A stretch of 64,000 bases of DNA from Borrelia recurrentis A1 (GTDB lineage Bacteria; Spirochaetota; Spirochaetia; Borreliales; Borreliaceae): positions 1-64,000 of the forward strand of contig NC_011244.1 of NCBI RefSeq assembly GCF_000019705.1, written 5' to 3'. A program made the position numbers and the translations under genes. The notes under the pieces were generated by a model. The model had not been told where the DNA came from. It made no database searches and saw only the letters and a list, made by a program, of their open reading frames with translations. This document shows, one piece after another, positions 25,622 to 37,500 of this stretch; within the stretch, counting starts at the first letter, position 1, and each line of letters begins with the position of its first letter.

Positions 25622-27590
25622 TAACCTGAAACAAAATTTCTACTATGACATTGCATTCAATATACCTATCAATAGACTTTTTCTTTATAAGTACAAACTA
25701 ACATTAAAAACAGGCACAAGAGTAATAACAAATTTTCATGGAAAAGAAACAATTGGAATAATAATTAAAAGATATTACAAAGAAGAACTAAAAGAAGATT
25801 TTACATTTTCAATAAAATATATATTAAAGGTCATTGACGATCATCCAATAATCACAGAACATAATATTAATCTTGCACGTTGGATTAGTAAAAAAACATT
25901 TTCTGGATTTGGAGAAACTTTATTTTGTGGATTACCTAAAATTTCAACTTCAAATAAGAAAATAAAAAATAATAAAAGTGAAAGTCCAAAATCCAAAGTA
26001 TCTATTCAATTAAATGAAGAACAAAATAAAATTTATAAAGACATTATTCAATCAAGTATCCAAAATACATTTTATTTATTTGGTGTTCCGGGTTCTGGAA
26101 AAACAGAAATATTTATTAAATTATGCGAAAACTATTTAGAACAAAAAAAACAAATAATTTTTCTCATTCCTGAAATTTCATTAGGTTATCAAATAATTCA
26201 AAGACTCAAATCAAGCTTAAGCACAAACAATATTTATGAATATAACTCTAAAGTATCCAATTCAAATAAAATTGCTATATGGAACAAAGTCAAAAATGGA
26301 GAAAGTTTAATCATACTTGGAATTAAGAGCGCATTAATGCTACCATTTACAAATTTAGGATTAATAATCATGGATGAAGAACATGAACACACATATAAAT
26401 CTGAAAACACCCCACGATTTCATTCAAGACATATAGGATTTTTTTTACAAAACACTTTCAATGCCAAATTTATAATGGGAAGTGCAACTCCATCACTTGA
26501 GGCATATCTTGCAATGGAGAATAATCAAATTAAAAAGATGATCTTAAAAAATAAATTTTTAACAAAAACATTAAAAGAACTTAAAATAATTGATATGAAA
26601 AAAGAACCTCAAATAATATCTTCAGAATTACTTTACAGTATACAAAAAAGTATACTTGAAAAAAGGCAAGCATTAATCTTTATTAATAAAAGAGGATACT
26701 CAAACACACTTGAATGTAAAATTTGTGAACACATAATTTGTTGTCCTAACTGTTCTGTTAATCTAACTTATCATCAAAATGAAAATAAACTCATTTGTCA
26801 TTACTGTAATCATAAAACAAATATAATAAGCACTTGTCCCAAATGTAACTCAAAAGACATTATGTATAAAACATATGGTATTCAATTTGTAGAAAAAGAA
26901 CTAAAAAAATTTTTGCCAAATGCACGAATAGCAAGAATAGACTCTAATATTAATCAAAAAGAAATTTCTCAATCAATAAATGCATTTGAAAATGAACAGT
27001 TAGATATCTTAATTGGAACGCAAATTATTGCCAAAGGTTTTAATTTTAAACAAATTAAAACATTAGGGATTATTAATGCAGATATTGGAATAGATTTTCC
27101 TGATTTTAGAAGTAGTGAAAAAATCTTTGCAATAATTTCACAAGTCTTAGGAAGAGCCGCAAGATTTAAAAGTGATAATACAATTATTATTCAAACAAAA
27201 AATCCAAATTATTATGCCATAAAATATGCATATGAAGGTAAATACGAAGAATTTTATCAAGAAGAAATAAAAATTCGAAAAGAATTAAATTATCCTCCCT
27301 TTAAAAAAATAATCAGAATAGTAGTTAGAAGTCAAAAACAAGAAGCTGCCAAACATAAATGTTCAGAATTTTTCGACATATCTAAAGAATTCTTAAATGA
27401 CGATATAGAATATATTGGCCCATCAAAGGCCCCCATGTCAAAAATATCCAAATACTACAGATATAACATTTTATATTTATCAAAAACATTTAACCCACTT
27501 GAAAAGTTAATACGCAATACAAAAGAAAGAATAAAAAATACAAAAGACATATATATTGAAATAGATTATTATCCTCTTTCACTACTTTAA
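25614..27590 (+). CDS. priA: Primosomal replication restart helicase PriA
   Basis: It encodes 658 aa. It has a divergent N-terminal DNA-binding part, then a superfamily 2 helicase core: Walker [10 protein letters not shown] near 157-165, DEEHEHTYK near 253, and [10 protein letters not shown]. The zinc-binding region [13 protein letters not shown]...CHYCN...CPKCNS lies at about 368-415, with motif [11 protein letters not shown] and QVLGRAARF behind it. It reloads the replisome at stalled forks. The start overlaps the upstream gene by 8 nt. The stop shares the TTAA of the convergent udk gene. Confidence 0.92.
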   Translation: MDDNLKQNFYYDIAFNIPINRLFLYKYKLTLKTGTRVITNFHGKETIGIIIKRYYKEELKEDFTFSIKYILKVIDDHPIITEHNINLARWISKKTFSGFGETLFCGLPKISTSNKKIKNNKSESPKSKVSIQLNEEQNKIYKDIIQSSIQNTFYLFGVPGSGKTEIFIKLCENYLEQKKQIIFLIPEISLGYQIIQRLKSSLSTNNIYEYNSKVSNSNKIAIWNKVKNGESLIILGIKSALMLPFTNLGLIIMDEEHEHTYKSENTPRFHSRHIGFFLQNTFNAKFIMGSATPSLEAYLAMENNQIKKMILKNKFLTKTLKELKIIDMKKEPQIISSELLYSIQKSILEKRQALIFINKRGYSNTLECKICEHIICCPNCSVNLTYHQNENKLICHYCNHKTNIISTCPKCNSKDIMYKTYGIQFVEKELKKFLPNARIARIDSNINQKEISQSINAFENEQLDILIGTQIIAKGFNFKQIKTLGIINADIGIDFPDFRSSEKIFAIISQVLGRAARFKSDNTIIIQTKNPNYYAIKYAYEGKYEEFYQEEIKIRKELNYPPFKKIIRIVVRSQKQEAAKHKCSEFFDISKEFLNDDIEYIGPSKAPMSKISKYYRYNILYLSKTFNPLEKLIRNTKERIKNTKDIYIEIDYYPLSLL

Positions 27591-28207
27591 AAAAATTTTG
27601 AACTATCCTTTACAAGTGTCTTTAAAAAAGATGAAAGAACATAAAGAGCTTTATCATTGTGTCCTCCTTCAGGAATAATTAAATCAGCATATTCCTTAGT
27701 AGGTTCAATAAACCTGTAATATCCTGCTCTGGTTGTACGTAAATATTGCTCAATAACAGACTCTAATGTACGCCCTCTCTTAGACATATCTCGTTCAAGC
27801 CTTCTAATAAATCTAATATCATTAGGAGTATCGATATATATCTTCAAATCTATTAAATTACGTACACGTTCCTCAACAAAAATCATAATACCTTCAACAA
27901 TAATAATAGGAGTAGGCACTATCTTAATAGTTTCATCTCTTCTTTTATGGTTAATAAAATCATAAAGTGGCATATTAATCGATTGATTTTCTTTTAATTT
28001 TTTCAATTGCTTATAAAATAAATTATTATCAAAAGCATCGGGATGATCAAAATTAACATCTAAAAACTCATACTCATAATCCCCAACACTTTTATAATAA
28101 TTGTCCTGAGATATAAGAACGAATTCAGAAATAACTTCACTAATTTTATTAACAATTGTAGTTTTACCACTTCCAGATCCACCAGATATTCCGATAATCT
28201 TAACCAT
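27587..28207 (-). CDS. udk: Uridine kinase
   Basis: It encodes 206 aa. The P-loop is [12 protein letters not shown] (residues 6-17), followed by [28 protein letters not shown] and the [20 protein letters not shown] segment typical of uridine/cytidine kinases. It phosphorylates uridine or cytidine with ATP or GTP in nucleoside salvage, which matters for an organism lacking de novo pyrimidine synthesis. It overlaps the upstream rhodanese-like gene by 8 nt (GAAGAGA as RBS) and priA at its end by 4 nt. Confidence 0.92.
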   Translation of the reverse strand: MVKIIGISGGSGSGKTTIVNKISEVISEFVLISQDNYYKSVGDYEYEFLDVNFDHPDAFDNNLFYKQLKKLKENQSINMPLYDFINHKRRDETIKIVPTPIIIVEGIMIFVEERVRNLIDLKIYIDTPNDIRFIRRLERDMSKRGRTLESVIEQYLRTTRAGYYRFIEPTKEYADLIIPEGGHNDKALYVLSSFLKTLVKDSSKFF

Positions 28208-28589
28208 TAATCTCTTCTTTAGAGCCGGGCAATTTAGGCATATTTTTTAATGTTCCTGCTACAAATACATTTTTAAACCCTAACCCTTTTAAAAGCTTCT
28301 CAGCTTCAAAAGACTTGCTAAAACTTTTACCATAAATTATTATTTGAGTATCCAAACTACCCAATTTATCTTTTTTTGCAAATAAATTTTTAAAAGGAAT
28401 ATTAATAGCTCTTGTATAATGAGACTTAGTATATTCCTTAGGAGATCTAATATCTAATATTTTTGCACCATTTTTAATTTTTTCTAATAAGGCTATATTT
28501 GTTCTCTTCATTTTTAAAATAATAAAAAACCAAATATAAAAAAAGAGAAAAACTATTAAACATATAAGCTTTAAATAACTAACAATCAT
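28200..28589 (-). CDS. Membrane-anchored rhodanese-like protein lacking the catalytic cysteine
   Basis: It encodes 129 aa: one N-terminal transmembrane helix (residues 5-25) and a single rhodanese domain ([20 protein letters not shown] then INIPFKNL). Where active rhodaneses have YCxxGxRS, this protein has [17 protein letters not shown], with Gly in place of Cys. [13 protein letters not shown] completes the fold. Sulfurtransferase activity is therefore unlikely; a binding or scaffold role is possible. It is the first gene of a two-gene unit with udk. Confidence 0.75.
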   Translation of the reverse strand: MIVSYLKLICLIVFLFFYIWFFIILKMKRTNIALLEKIKNGAKILDIRSPKEYTKSHYTRAINIPFKNLFAKKDKLGSLDTQIIIYGKSFSKSFEAEKLLKGLGFKNVFVAGTLKNMPKLPGSKEEING

Positions 28590-28622
28590 ATCTTTTATAA
28601 AACAATAATATCAAAAAAAAAG

Positions 28623-28653
28623 AAACAATTGCAATAAAAGTGAATTGTTTTTT
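28623..28653 (+). terminator. Hairpin plus T-run upstream of yitT (terminator or attenuator)
   Basis: aaacaatt (28623-28630), 12-nt loop, aattgttt (28643-28650), continuing ttt. Read on the plus strand this has intrinsic-terminator form. It lies in the divergent gap before yitT, followed by a second, longer inverted repeat. Confidence 0.45.
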
Positions 28654-28660
28654 AGTAAAA

Positions 28661-28699
28661 TTAGTATAAAATTCAGATGAATCAATAATTTTATACTAA
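28661..28699. promoter_or_regulatory. 13-bp perfect inverted repeat upstream of yitT
   Basis: ttagtataaaatt (28661-28673), a 13-nt spacer, aattttatactaa (28687-28699), ending 18 nt before the yitT ATG. It could be an operator or an mRNA hairpin covering the leader. The arms contain TATACT and TATAAA strings, so it may overlap the promoter. Confidence 0.55.
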
Positions 28700-28717
28700 A
28701 GAGTAAAGTAATAAAAA

Positions 28718-29683
28718 ATGAAGAAAAAAAAGAACAAATGGACTAGAATAAAGCAAAAATTTAAATTTATTATATTAAAAATATTAAGAAAGCAGCTTAA
28801 AAATGTCTTTAAAGATCCTAAGCTAATATTAATTAGCACTTTACAAATAATAATGGGCTCACTCTTAATGGCAATATCCACAAACATTTTATACATACCA
28901 CATGGACTCTTAAGTGGTGGAATTGCGGGAATTTCATTGATGTTACACTATCTTTTAGATTTCAATCTAGGGCTTACAATCTTTATGTTAAATATTCCAT
29001 TATTTCTTATTGGAATAAAATTTTTAAATATAACTTTTGTAATTCAAAGCTGGATTGCAATGGCTTTATATTCTTTAATAGTCAATTATTCACAATTTTT
29101 ACAATATAAAATTCAACTAAATGACATGATACTTGTGTCAATTTTAGCAGGTTTAATATCAGGTCTTGGACTTGGCTTAATATTTAAAGCAAAAGGTTCA
29201 TCGGGCGGTACGGATATAATTTCTATGATAATTAAAGAAAAATATTCAATTAGTATTGGAACTACAAACTTTCTATTTAATCTTGCAGTATTGTTAATTG
29301 CAGCAACATTTTTTAATATCGAAATTGCTCTTTATACCCTCATAGCTTCATTTGTAACAGCTATAATGACAGACAAAACAAGTACAGGATTTGGCAACCA
29401 AAAAGCAATTCTCATCATCTCAGATAAAGGAAAAGAGATATCCTACTTGCTTACCAATAAATTAAAAGTAGCAGCTACACTACTTGAAGGTAAAGGCGCT
29501 TGGGCTGGCAATGACAAAACCATAGTTTTTATAGTAGTTCCAACAATGCGTATGTCTAGAATCAAATATATTTCTCAAAAAATTGACCCCAACTGTTTTA
29601 TTATAGTCATTAACACAAATGAAATAACTGGTGGGAAAAAAATTATCGAAACAAATACAAATAAAAATGACATTGCAAGTTAA
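28718..29683 (+). CDS. YitT family membrane protein (DUF161 plus DUF2179)
   Basis: It encodes 321 aa. After a basic N-terminus there are five to six membrane segments (LQIIMGSLLMAISTNILYIP, then GLLSGGIAGISLMLHYLLD, GLTIFMLNIPLFLIGI and others). The family signature FKAKGSSGGTDIISMI is near 155-170. The C-terminal soluble DUF2179 domain begins about residue 235 (AILIISDKGKEISYLLTNKL). The family's transported substrate is not established. The upstream gap carries two inverted repeats, and the stop shares a TTAA with the convergent pseudouridine synthase gene. Confidence 0.85.
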   Translation: MKKKKNKWTRIKQKFKFIILKILRKQLKNVFKDPKLILISTLQIIMGSLLMAISTNILYIPHGLLSGGIAGISLMLHYLLDFNLGLTIFMLNIPLFLIGIKFLNITFVIQSWIAMALYSLIVNYSQFLQYKIQLNDMILVSILAGLISGLGLGLIFKAKGSSGGTDIISMIIKEKYSISIGTTNFLFNLAVLLIAATFFNIEIALYTLIASFVTAIMTDKTSTGFGNQKAILIISDKGKEISYLLTNKLKVAATLLEGKGAWAGNDKTIVFIVVPTMRMSRIKYISQKIDPNCFIIVINTNEITGGKKIIETNTNKNDIAS

Positions 29684-30660
29684 AACTTATCTAAAACAAC
29701 ATTCAAATCTTTAACAAGTAAATCCAATGTTGCATCATCATAAAAATTCGATAAAAAATCAATGAATCTTTTGGGCAATACTGAAATAAACTTCTTTAAA
29801 AAACCTTCTTTAATACTAATTTCAAGCTTAAAAGAATGAAGCATCAAAGATATTTCTTTAAATTCTTGATCTAGCCTAGAATAAATATCATCGCCTAATA
29901 TTGGATGATTTAAATATTTCATATGAACTCTTAATTGATGAGTACGCCCTGTTTTAGGTTGAAGAACTACTAATGAATAATTTTTCATACTAATTAATAC
30001 TTTATATTCGGTTAACGCTCTCTTTCCACTATTTTTATGCACAGTAAACTTTTTTCTATCATATCTATCTCTATCTATAAAAGTATCAATAATTCCACTA
30101 TCAACTTTAAAATTACCTTTAACAATCGCAATATAAACCTTTTTAACAGATCTATTCTTAAACTGCTCAAATAAGAAATTTAAAGTTTCCAGATTTTTAG
30201 CACAAATCATTACACCAGAAGTCTCTTTATCCAACCTATGCACAATTCCAGGTCTAATTTTATTTTCCTGAAACTTATATCTTAAATTCGATATATGATG
30301 TAATAAAAAATTCACAACAGTATTCTCTAAATTTGATATACCAAGATGACTTAAAATCCCTTGAGGTTTTTCTATAACAATGACATTTATGTCCTCATAA
30401 AGAATATTAATGGGCAAATTTAAGGGTACCAAATATTCTCCTAAATCAATACTTTCATTAAATTCTATTAATATTCTATCATTTATAAAAACGGGCTTAG
30501 ATAATTTAATTGCACTAAAATAACCATCATTAAATTTAAATGCTTTTAATTCCCTCTTTTTAATCTGACTTCTATTAAAAAGACACAAATGTTCTGATAA
30601 ATAAATATCTAATCTTTGAGAATTATGCTTTACAATAAACTCTTTTTTAAGTTTTTCCAT
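29680..30660 (-). CDS. RluA/RluD-family pseudouridine synthase
   Basis: It encodes 326 aa. An N-terminal S4-like RNA-binding domain (HNSQRLDIYLSEHLCLFNRS) precedes the catalytic domain. The active-site motif HRLDKETSGVMICAKN has its catalytic Asp near 143, and KTGRTHQLRVHMKYLNHPIL follows. It modifies uridines in 23S rRNA or tRNA. The RluD-type layout is clear, but the exact target uridines are not deducible. It directly follows the small membrane-protein gene at 30661 with no gap. Confidence 0.85.
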   Translation of the reverse strand: MEKLKKEFIVKHNSQRLDIYLSEHLCLFNRSQIKKRELKAFKFNDGYFSAIKLSKPVFINDRILIEFNESIDLGEYLVPLNLPINILYEDINVIVIEKPQGILSHLGISNLENTVVNFLLHHISNLRYKFQENKIRPGIVHRLDKETSGVMICAKNLETLNFLFEQFKNRSVKKVYIAIVKGNFKVDSGIIDTFIDRDRYDRKKFTVHKNSGKRALTEYKVLISMKNYSLVVLQPKTGRTHQLRVHMKYLNHPILGDDIYSRLDQEFKEISLMLHSFKLEISIKEGFLKKFISVLPKRFIDFLSNFYDDATLDLLVKDLNVVLDKF

Positions 30661-31167
30661 CTAAGAATAAATCAAGCTATCAATCAAAGCAATAATTAAT
30701 GATATTGCAAGTCCAACTGACGTAGAAACTACAAATTTTTTAAAATTTTCATCTTTAGAAAGTTTAAAATTAATCGCAAAAGGATATGGGAAACTTTTTG
30801 CACCAGTGCTATTAAAATAATAAGATAAATCAAAACAATACAAACCTAAAAACAAAGCTATAGGAAAAGCACCAATACTTATTGCTGAAAACCTAAAAAC
30901 TTTTTTACCCCAATTAGAATTAATAGTTTTTTCTATATTTAAATCCTTATTTTCCTGAATATCTTTATAAAAAAAATCATCGTTAAATTGAAACTTATCA
31001 AAAATTTCATTACCAAAATTAGTATTATTTTCGCTGAAATAAATTTCATTCTCCAGCGAAAATTTTTGACTTAAATTTAAATATTCAAAATCTAATTTAG
31101 TATAACCTAAAGAATTTGAATAAAGGATAAAAATATTGCAAATAAAAAGCAAAAATATAATCATCAT
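30661..31167 (-). CDS. Hypothetical membrane protein (BB0019 position)
   Basis: It encodes 168 aa. It has an N-terminal hydrophobic segment, likely a signal peptide (MIIFLLFICNIFILYSNSLG), a polar Asn/Phe-rich stretch (residues 25-90), and two later membrane helices (FSAISIGAFPIALFLGLYCF and STSVGLAISLIIALIDSL). I do not recognise the family; the ending resembles small spirochetal membrane proteins of the P13 type, with two close helices. It lies between pfp (7 nt upstream) and the pseudouridine synthase, so it is in an operon. Confidence 0.55.
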   Translation of the reverse strand: MMIIFLLFICNIFILYSNSLGYTKLDFEYLNLSQKFSLENEIYFSENNTNFGNEIFDKFQFNDDFFYKDIQENKDLNIEKTINSNWGKKVFRFSAISIGAFPIALFLGLYCFDLSYYFNSTGAKSFPYPFAINFKLSKDENFKKFVVSTSVGLAISLIIALIDSLIYS

Positions 31168-31174
31168 TAATAAT

Positions 31175-32863
<1,689 letters not shown>

Positions 32864-32908
32864 CTAAATTATTATTAAGTAAATACTAAAATAATTAATC
32901 ATTAATAT

Positions 32909-33949
32909 CTATATATGACTTAAAAATAAAGTAGCATCACCATAAGAAAAAAATCTGTAATTCATTGTAACAGCTTCTCTATAAGCATCAAATACGAAAT
33001 CTTTACCACCAAAAGAAGAGACTAACATTAAAAGTGTCGATTCTGGTGTATGAAAATTTGTAAAAAGCATATCAACAGATTTAAATTTATAATTTTTACC
33101 TGGATAAATAAAAAGATTGGTTTTCTGTTCACCTCTAGTAAACCTCCCCTTTTGTTTATCATAAGCAGATTCCAATGCCCTAAGAGTAGTAGTCCCAACA
33201 GCTAAAATTTTTTTACCTAAAGACTTAGCCCTCTCAAGCCTACAAGCTACAGAATCTCTTATTGAAAAACTTTCAAAATGCATTTTATGTTTTTCTATTG
33301 TTTTGGTCCTAACGGGAAGAAAAGTCCCAAGTCCAACATGAAGTGTAATAAAATCATATTCAATATTATTCTGAGCAAATTTAGAAAATAATTCTTCACT
33401 AAAATGTAAACCCGCTGTAGCTGATGCTGATGAACCAATATATTTTGAATAAATAGTCTGATAACGATCTTCATCCTCTTTATCATAATCTCTTTTAATA
33501 TAAGGGGGCAAAGGAATAAACCCATACTGTTCAAAATAAGATTCATCCACATATCTATTAAATTTAATCGTAAATTCATTATCTAATTTTGAAATTATCT
33601 GAGCTGACAAATCCTGAGGAAATCTATACACTTTACCAACTTTTTGTCTTTTAGCCTTAGAAATTAAAGACGTAAATGTATCTCCTGTCAATCTATTTAA
33701 AATTAAAAACTCAACATTACCATCATAATCTGTCTTAGCATATATCCTCGATTTCCTTACTCTTGAATCATTAAATACTAAAAAAGTATTGCTGCCAATA
33801 TACTTTAAAATATCATTTACTGAATCAGTATGATAAATTTTTTGACAAATAGAATCCAAAACCATTAATTTTGCCAAACCTCTTCTTTCACTTGGATACT
33901 GTGCTATTAAGTGATGTGGTAAATCAAAATAAAATTCCTTAGTCTCCAT
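32909..33949 (-). CDS. queA: S-adenosylmethionine:tRNA ribosyltransferase-isomerase
   Basis: It encodes 346 aa starting [20 protein letters not shown]. QueA motifs [35 protein letters not shown] and [20 protein letters not shown] are all present. It transfers the ribosyl part of SAM to preQ1 in tRNA, giving epoxyqueuosine. A TTG at 33967 extends the frame, but ATG 33949, one nucleotide after the ruvB stop and with GTAGG just before it, is the natural start. Together with the YhhQ-like transporter at 59017 it implies use of a salvaged queuosine precursor. Confidence 0.92.
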   Translation of the reverse strand: METKEFYFDLPHHLIAQYPSERRGLAKLMVLDSICQKIYHTDSVNDILKYIGSNTFLVFNDSRVRKSRIYAKTDYDGNVEFLILNRLTGDTFTSLISKAKRQKVGKVYRFPQDLSAQIISKLDNEFTIKFNRYVDESYFEQYGFIPLPPYIKRDYDKEDEDRYQTIYSKYIGSSASATAGLHFSEELFSKFAQNNIEYDFITLHVGLGTFLPVRTKTIEKHKMHFESFSIRDSVACRLERAKSLGKKILAVGTTTLRALESAYDKQKGRFTRGEQKTNLFIYPGKNYKFKSVDMLFTNFHTPESTLLMLVSSFGGKDFVFDAYREAVTMNYRFFSYGDATLFLSHI

Positions 33950-33950
33950 A

Positions 33951-34973
33951 CTACCTACTAATATCAAAAATGGTTTGATTATTCTTGTTTAAATTTAAAT
34001 GCAAATACGCAAAATCAGTAGCTCTGCGTCCTCTATTAGTTCTCTCAATGAAACCCCTTAAAATAAGATAAGGTTCATAAAAATCTTCAAGAGAATCTGC
34101 TGTCTCTCCAACAGCAATTGCTAAGGTTTCAATTCCAACAGGACCACCTCTAAATTTTAATATCAAATTTTTCAAAATATTCCTATCTTGTTCATCAAGT
34201 CCCTCATGATCAATTTTCAACATCTCAAGTCCAGCAGTCACAACATCTTCTGTAATTAAATCATAACCACCAACCTGAGCAAAATCTCTCATTCTCCTTA
34301 AAAGTTTATTTGCCATACGAGGAGTTCCTCTTGAACTTTTTGCAAGAAGCAAGGCAGCTTTATCATTCAATTTAACATTTAAAATAAAAGCACTTCTTTT
34401 TATAATTTTTGAAAGCTCATCCTCATTATAAAGATCAAATCTAAATACAATTCCAAATCTTGCATACAAGGGTGACGCTACTTTTCCTGGCTTTGTAGTA
34501 GCCCCAATTAAAGTAAACTTAGGAATTGACATTCTTACAGTCCTTGCAACAGCACCTTGGCCAACTATACAATCTATCTTATAATCTTCCATTGCAATAT
34601 AAAGCATTTCCTCTATTGCAGGTTTAAGTCTATGTATTTCATCAATAAATAAAACACTCTTATCATTAAGGGTCATTAAAATTCCAACAATATCTTTTGG
34701 TTTCTCAAAAGCTGGTGCTGAAGTTATTTTAATCGTAGTATTCATTTCAAGGGCAATAATACTAGCCAAAGTAGTCTTTCCAAGTCCCGGAGGACCACTT
34801 AAAAACACATGATCAAGCGCCTCATTCCTGTCTCTAGATGCTTTGATGAAAATATCTAAATTATCTTTAATATGAGATTGCCCTGAAAAATCTTTAAGAA
34901 ATTCTGGTCTAAGATCATCTTCATTATTGTCATAAAGAAAATTTTTTTCAGAATTTAAAAAGCCCAAATCCAC
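33951..34973 (-). CDS. ruvB: Holliday junction branch-migration ATPase RuvB
   Basis: It encodes 340 aa. Walker A is GPPGLGKTT (60-68), Walker [10 protein letters not shown] follows near 107-115, and [19 protein letters not shown] and [17 protein letters not shown] complete the AAA+ domain. A C-terminal winged helix includes [15 protein letters not shown]. The start codon is GTG (34971-34973), 7 nt after AGGGTGA. With RuvA (next upstream gene) it drives branch migration, the step that could also serve the recombination of vlp cassettes. It forms an operon with queA. Confidence 0.95.
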   Translation of the reverse strand: MDLGFLNSEKNFLYDNNEDDLRPEFLKDFSGQSHIKDNLDIFIKASRDRNEALDHVFLSGPPGLGKTTLASIIALEMNTTIKITSAPAFEKPKDIVGILMTLNDKSVLFIDEIHRLKPAIEEMLYIAMEDYKIDCIVGQGAVARTVRMSIPKFTLIGATTKPGKVASPLYARFGIVFRFDLYNEDELSKIIKRSAFILNVKLNDKAALLLAKSSRGTPRMANKLLRRMRDFAQVGGYDLITEDVVTAGLEMLKIDHEGLDEQDRNILKNLILKFRGGPVGIETLAIAVGETADSLEDFYEPYLILRGFIERTNRGRRATDFAYLHLNLNKNNQTIFDISR

Positions 34974-35025
34974 TTAAATTTCACCCTTTTTACTCAAAAT
35001 TAATCATATACCTCTAAAATAAAAT

Positions 35026-35616
35026 CTAAACTGAAAGTCTTTTTAAAGTCTCTGTAAATAAAAATTGTTCTTGTTCGGCTTCTTTTAAAATTAAAAATTT
35101 ATCACTAAGCATAATTTCTCTAAACGCAACTACAACCAATTTTCTATCAAAACCCATATTCACAATTGATTGTTCAAGCTCTTTAAATTTCAACATATAC
35201 GAACTTGATTCATCACCCTTTACAAGTTTACCTCTAAGTTTTAAAAATATTTTCCCTGCTATTTTATTTCCAATACCTTTAACCTTAGAAATAAGATTAA
35301 TATCTTCTTTTGCAATAGCAAGCCGAAATGCATCATATTTAATTCCAGATAATATTTTCAAAGCCGCTTTTGGTCCTATTCCATCAACACCAATTAAATT
35401 TTCAAAAACTTCCCGTTCTGATATATTTAAAAATCCAAAAAGCTTAACATCATCATCTCTAAAATGAAAATAGGTTAATATTTCAACATCTTCTAACAAC
35501 CTCAATTCCATTTTACAAAAAGAACTAACTAAAATCTCAAATTCAAACGGAAAAGCTAAAATGATAATACTAGATTCTTTTTTATCTACAATCTTACCAT
35601 AAATTTTATTAATCAT
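35026..35616 (-). CDS. ruvA: Holliday junction DNA-binding protein RuvA
   Basis: It encodes 196 aa: an N-terminal OB-fold (MINKIYGKIVDKKESSIIIL), then two helix-hairpin-helix motifs (LIGVDGIGPKAALKILSGI and LISKVKGIGNKIAGKIFLKL), and a C-terminal domain III that contacts RuvB (MGFDRKLVVVAFREIM). RuvA tetramers hold Holliday junctions for RuvB. It is 52 nt upstream of ruvB and probably cotranscribed with it. No ruvC is seen in the window. Confidence 0.93.
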   Translation of the reverse strand: MINKIYGKIVDKKESSIIILAFPFEFEILVSSFCKMELRLLEDVEILTYFHFRDDDVKLFGFLNISEREVFENLIGVDGIGPKAALKILSGIKYDAFRLAIAKEDINLISKVKGIGNKIAGKIFLKLRGKLVKGDESSSYMLKFKELEQSIVNMGFDRKLVVVAFREIMLSDKFLILKEAEQEQFLFTETLKRLSV

Positions 35617-35698
35617 AGAACTAAATTATAATTCATAAAAATTCAAGCTTATCTTATTTATAAAAATAAAAGCAAAATAAAAAAACTTTAACACTATA

Positions 35699-36430
35699 CT
35701 AACAAATATCATCAACAATTTCTAAATTATGATAAACTTCTTGTACATCATCACAATCTTCCAATTTTTCAATAATAGCAAGTACTTTATCCATTTGTTC
35801 TTTATCTAAAGCAACTTTACTCTCAGGAACAAGTGCAACCTCTGCAATATCCTCTTCAAACTTAGTTCGCAAAATAGATGAAACGGATTCAAAATTATCA
35901 GCACTCGTTATTACTTCTACTTGAGAACCTTCACTATAAATATCTTCTGCACCTGCTTCCAATGCAAGCTCTATTATTTCATCCTCATGATATTTATCTA
36001 AATTGTAAGAAATCAATCCCTTTTTATGAAACATATAAGAAACAGAACCTGGAGCTCCAAGAGAACCCCCACTTTTTGAGAGAACACTTCTCACTTCACT
36101 TGCTGTCCTATTCTTATTATCCGTCAAACATTTAATTATTAAAGCCACACCATAAAGAGCATAGGCTTCATAAGTAAGTTTAAAATATTCAGATCCCATA
36201 TTATCACCAATGCCCTTTTTTATTGCCTTTTCAATATTATCCTTAGGCATATTAGCAACTCTAGCCTTATTAACAGCAAGTCTCAAGCGAGGATTAGAAT
36301 CAATATCTCCTCCTCCCATTCTAGCGGCAATACTTATTTCACGAATTAACTTAGTAAAAATCTTATTTCTCTTAGCATCAAGAGTACCTTTCTTTCTCTT
36401 TATAGTTGACCATTTACTGTGACCAGACAT
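35699..36430 (-). CDS. YebC/PmpR family protein
   Basis: It encodes 243 aa. The start is MSGHSKWSTIKRKKGTLDAK, followed by FTKLIREISIAARMGGGD, PKDNIEKAIKKGIG and GGSLGAPGSVSYMFHKKG, all standard for the family. YebC/TACO1 proteins are described as transcription regulators and, more recently, as ribosome-associated factors that help translate proline stretches. Cytoplasmic. Its ATG is adjacent to the folD stop (36431), so the two are translated from one mRNA. Confidence 0.9.
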   Translation of the reverse strand: MSGHSKWSTIKRKKGTLDAKRNKIFTKLIREISIAARMGGGDIDSNPRLRLAVNKARVANMPKDNIEKAIKKGIGDNMGSEYFKLTYEAYALYGVALIIKCLTDNKNRTASEVRSVLSKSGGSLGAPGSVSYMFHKKGLISYNLDKYHEDEIIELALEAGAEDIYSEGSQVEVITSADNFESVSSILRTKFEEDIAEVALVPESKVALDKEQMDKVLAIIEKLEDCDDVQEVYHNLEIVDDIC

Positions 36431-37372
36431 TCAAACCTCCACCAATTTCATCAATTTTTCTAAAAGATCAAACTTCTTACGCCTAATTAAATAGGCTTTA
36501 ATTGTATTAAACATCAACATAAGAACTGTAACAGGCCCAACTCCCCCTATTACAGGAGTAATGAACCTAACACGATCCTTTACTGCCTCAAAATCAACAT
36601 CACCTACAAGAACACTACTATTATTAACATCTACTCTAGAAATACCAATATCAATAACATAAGGATGTCCAACTATCATACTAGCATCTATTAATTTAGG
36701 TTTTCCAACAGCAGAAATAATAACATCTGCTTGTTTTACATAAAAATCTAAATTGACAGTTTTACTATGACAAACAATAACAGTTGCATTATAAGGCTTA
36801 CAAGAGAGCAAAATAGAAATAGCTCTCCCAACAAGCAAGCTTCTACCAATAACAACAACAGTTTTGCCAGAAATTTCTATTTTATAATCAAATAAAATTT
36901 TCAATATAGCAAGAGCCGTACAAGGAATAAACCCTCTCTTATCTCCCGAAACTAATTTACCCAAATTCACAAAAGAAAGTCCATCTACATCCTTTATACT
37001 TAATATGCTATTTAAAATCATATTCACATCTATTTTATTAGCAAGTGGCAACTGAACAATAATCCCATCAGTATAATCATTTGTATTTTCAATCTCAATT
37101 AAACGCAAAATGTCATCTTGATGCAAATTCTCACTCAACCTAATAACATTAAAGTTAATACCAATTTCTTTAGATACTCTCTCCTTAACAGAAACATAAA
37201 GTTCACTTGCAGGACTATTATTTGCCAAAATTACTTTAAGAGAAATTTTACTTACTAAATTATGATAGATCAAGAACTCTTTTAACAACAAATAATATCG
37301 ATTTGCAAAAATTTTACCATCAAAAACACTGCTCACATAAGCCCTCCCCTCCACCAATCTAGTTTGAAGCAT
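36431..37372 (-). CDS. folD: Methylenetetrahydrofolate dehydrogenase/cyclohydrolase
   Basis: It encodes 313 aa. The catalytic Tyr/Lys pair appears as YVSVKERVSKEIG near 60-70. IIVQLPLANKID, FIPCTALAILKIL (usually PCTPxG), VVIGRSLLVGRA (NADP loop), SAVGKPKLIDASM and PVIGGVGPVTVLML follow. It interconverts methylene- and formyl-tetrahydrofolate. PCTA and PVIGG are slightly unusual against PCTP and PVPGG. A TATAAT (minus strand, 37378-37383) ends only 5 nt before the ATG, so the mRNA may be leaderless. Confidence 0.88.
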   Translation of the reverse strand: MLQTRLVEGRAYVSSVFDGKIFANRYYLLLKEFLIYHNLVSKISLKVILANNSPASELYVSVKERVSKEIGINFNVIRLSENLHQDDILRLIEIENTNDYTDGIIVQLPLANKIDVNMILNSILSIKDVDGLSFVNLGKLVSGDKRGFIPCTALAILKILFDYKIEISGKTVVVIGRSLLVGRAISILLSCKPYNATVIVCHSKTVNLDFYVKQADVIISAVGKPKLIDASMIVGHPYVIDIGISRVDVNNSSVLVGDVDFEAVKDRVRFITPVIGGVGPVTVLMLMFNTIKAYLIRRKKFDLLEKLMKLVEV

Positions 37373-37433
37373 TATCCATTATACTATATTTGTACTTTAA
37401 GTATAAACATGAATAAATGCATATAAAAATTAA

Positions 37434-37461
37434 TTGTAATAAAAACTATTTTTCAATATAA
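37434..37461 (+). promoter_or_regulatory. Sigma-70-type promoter for the gene at 37501
   Basis: TTGTAA (37434-37439), a 16-nt spacer, TATAAT (37456-37461). A TGGAGA RBS follows immediately before the ATG at 37501, leaving a leader of about 30 nt. Confidence 0.55.
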
Positions 37462-37500
37462 TAACTTTTAAAAGAAAGAATTTTTAAAATATGGAGAATA

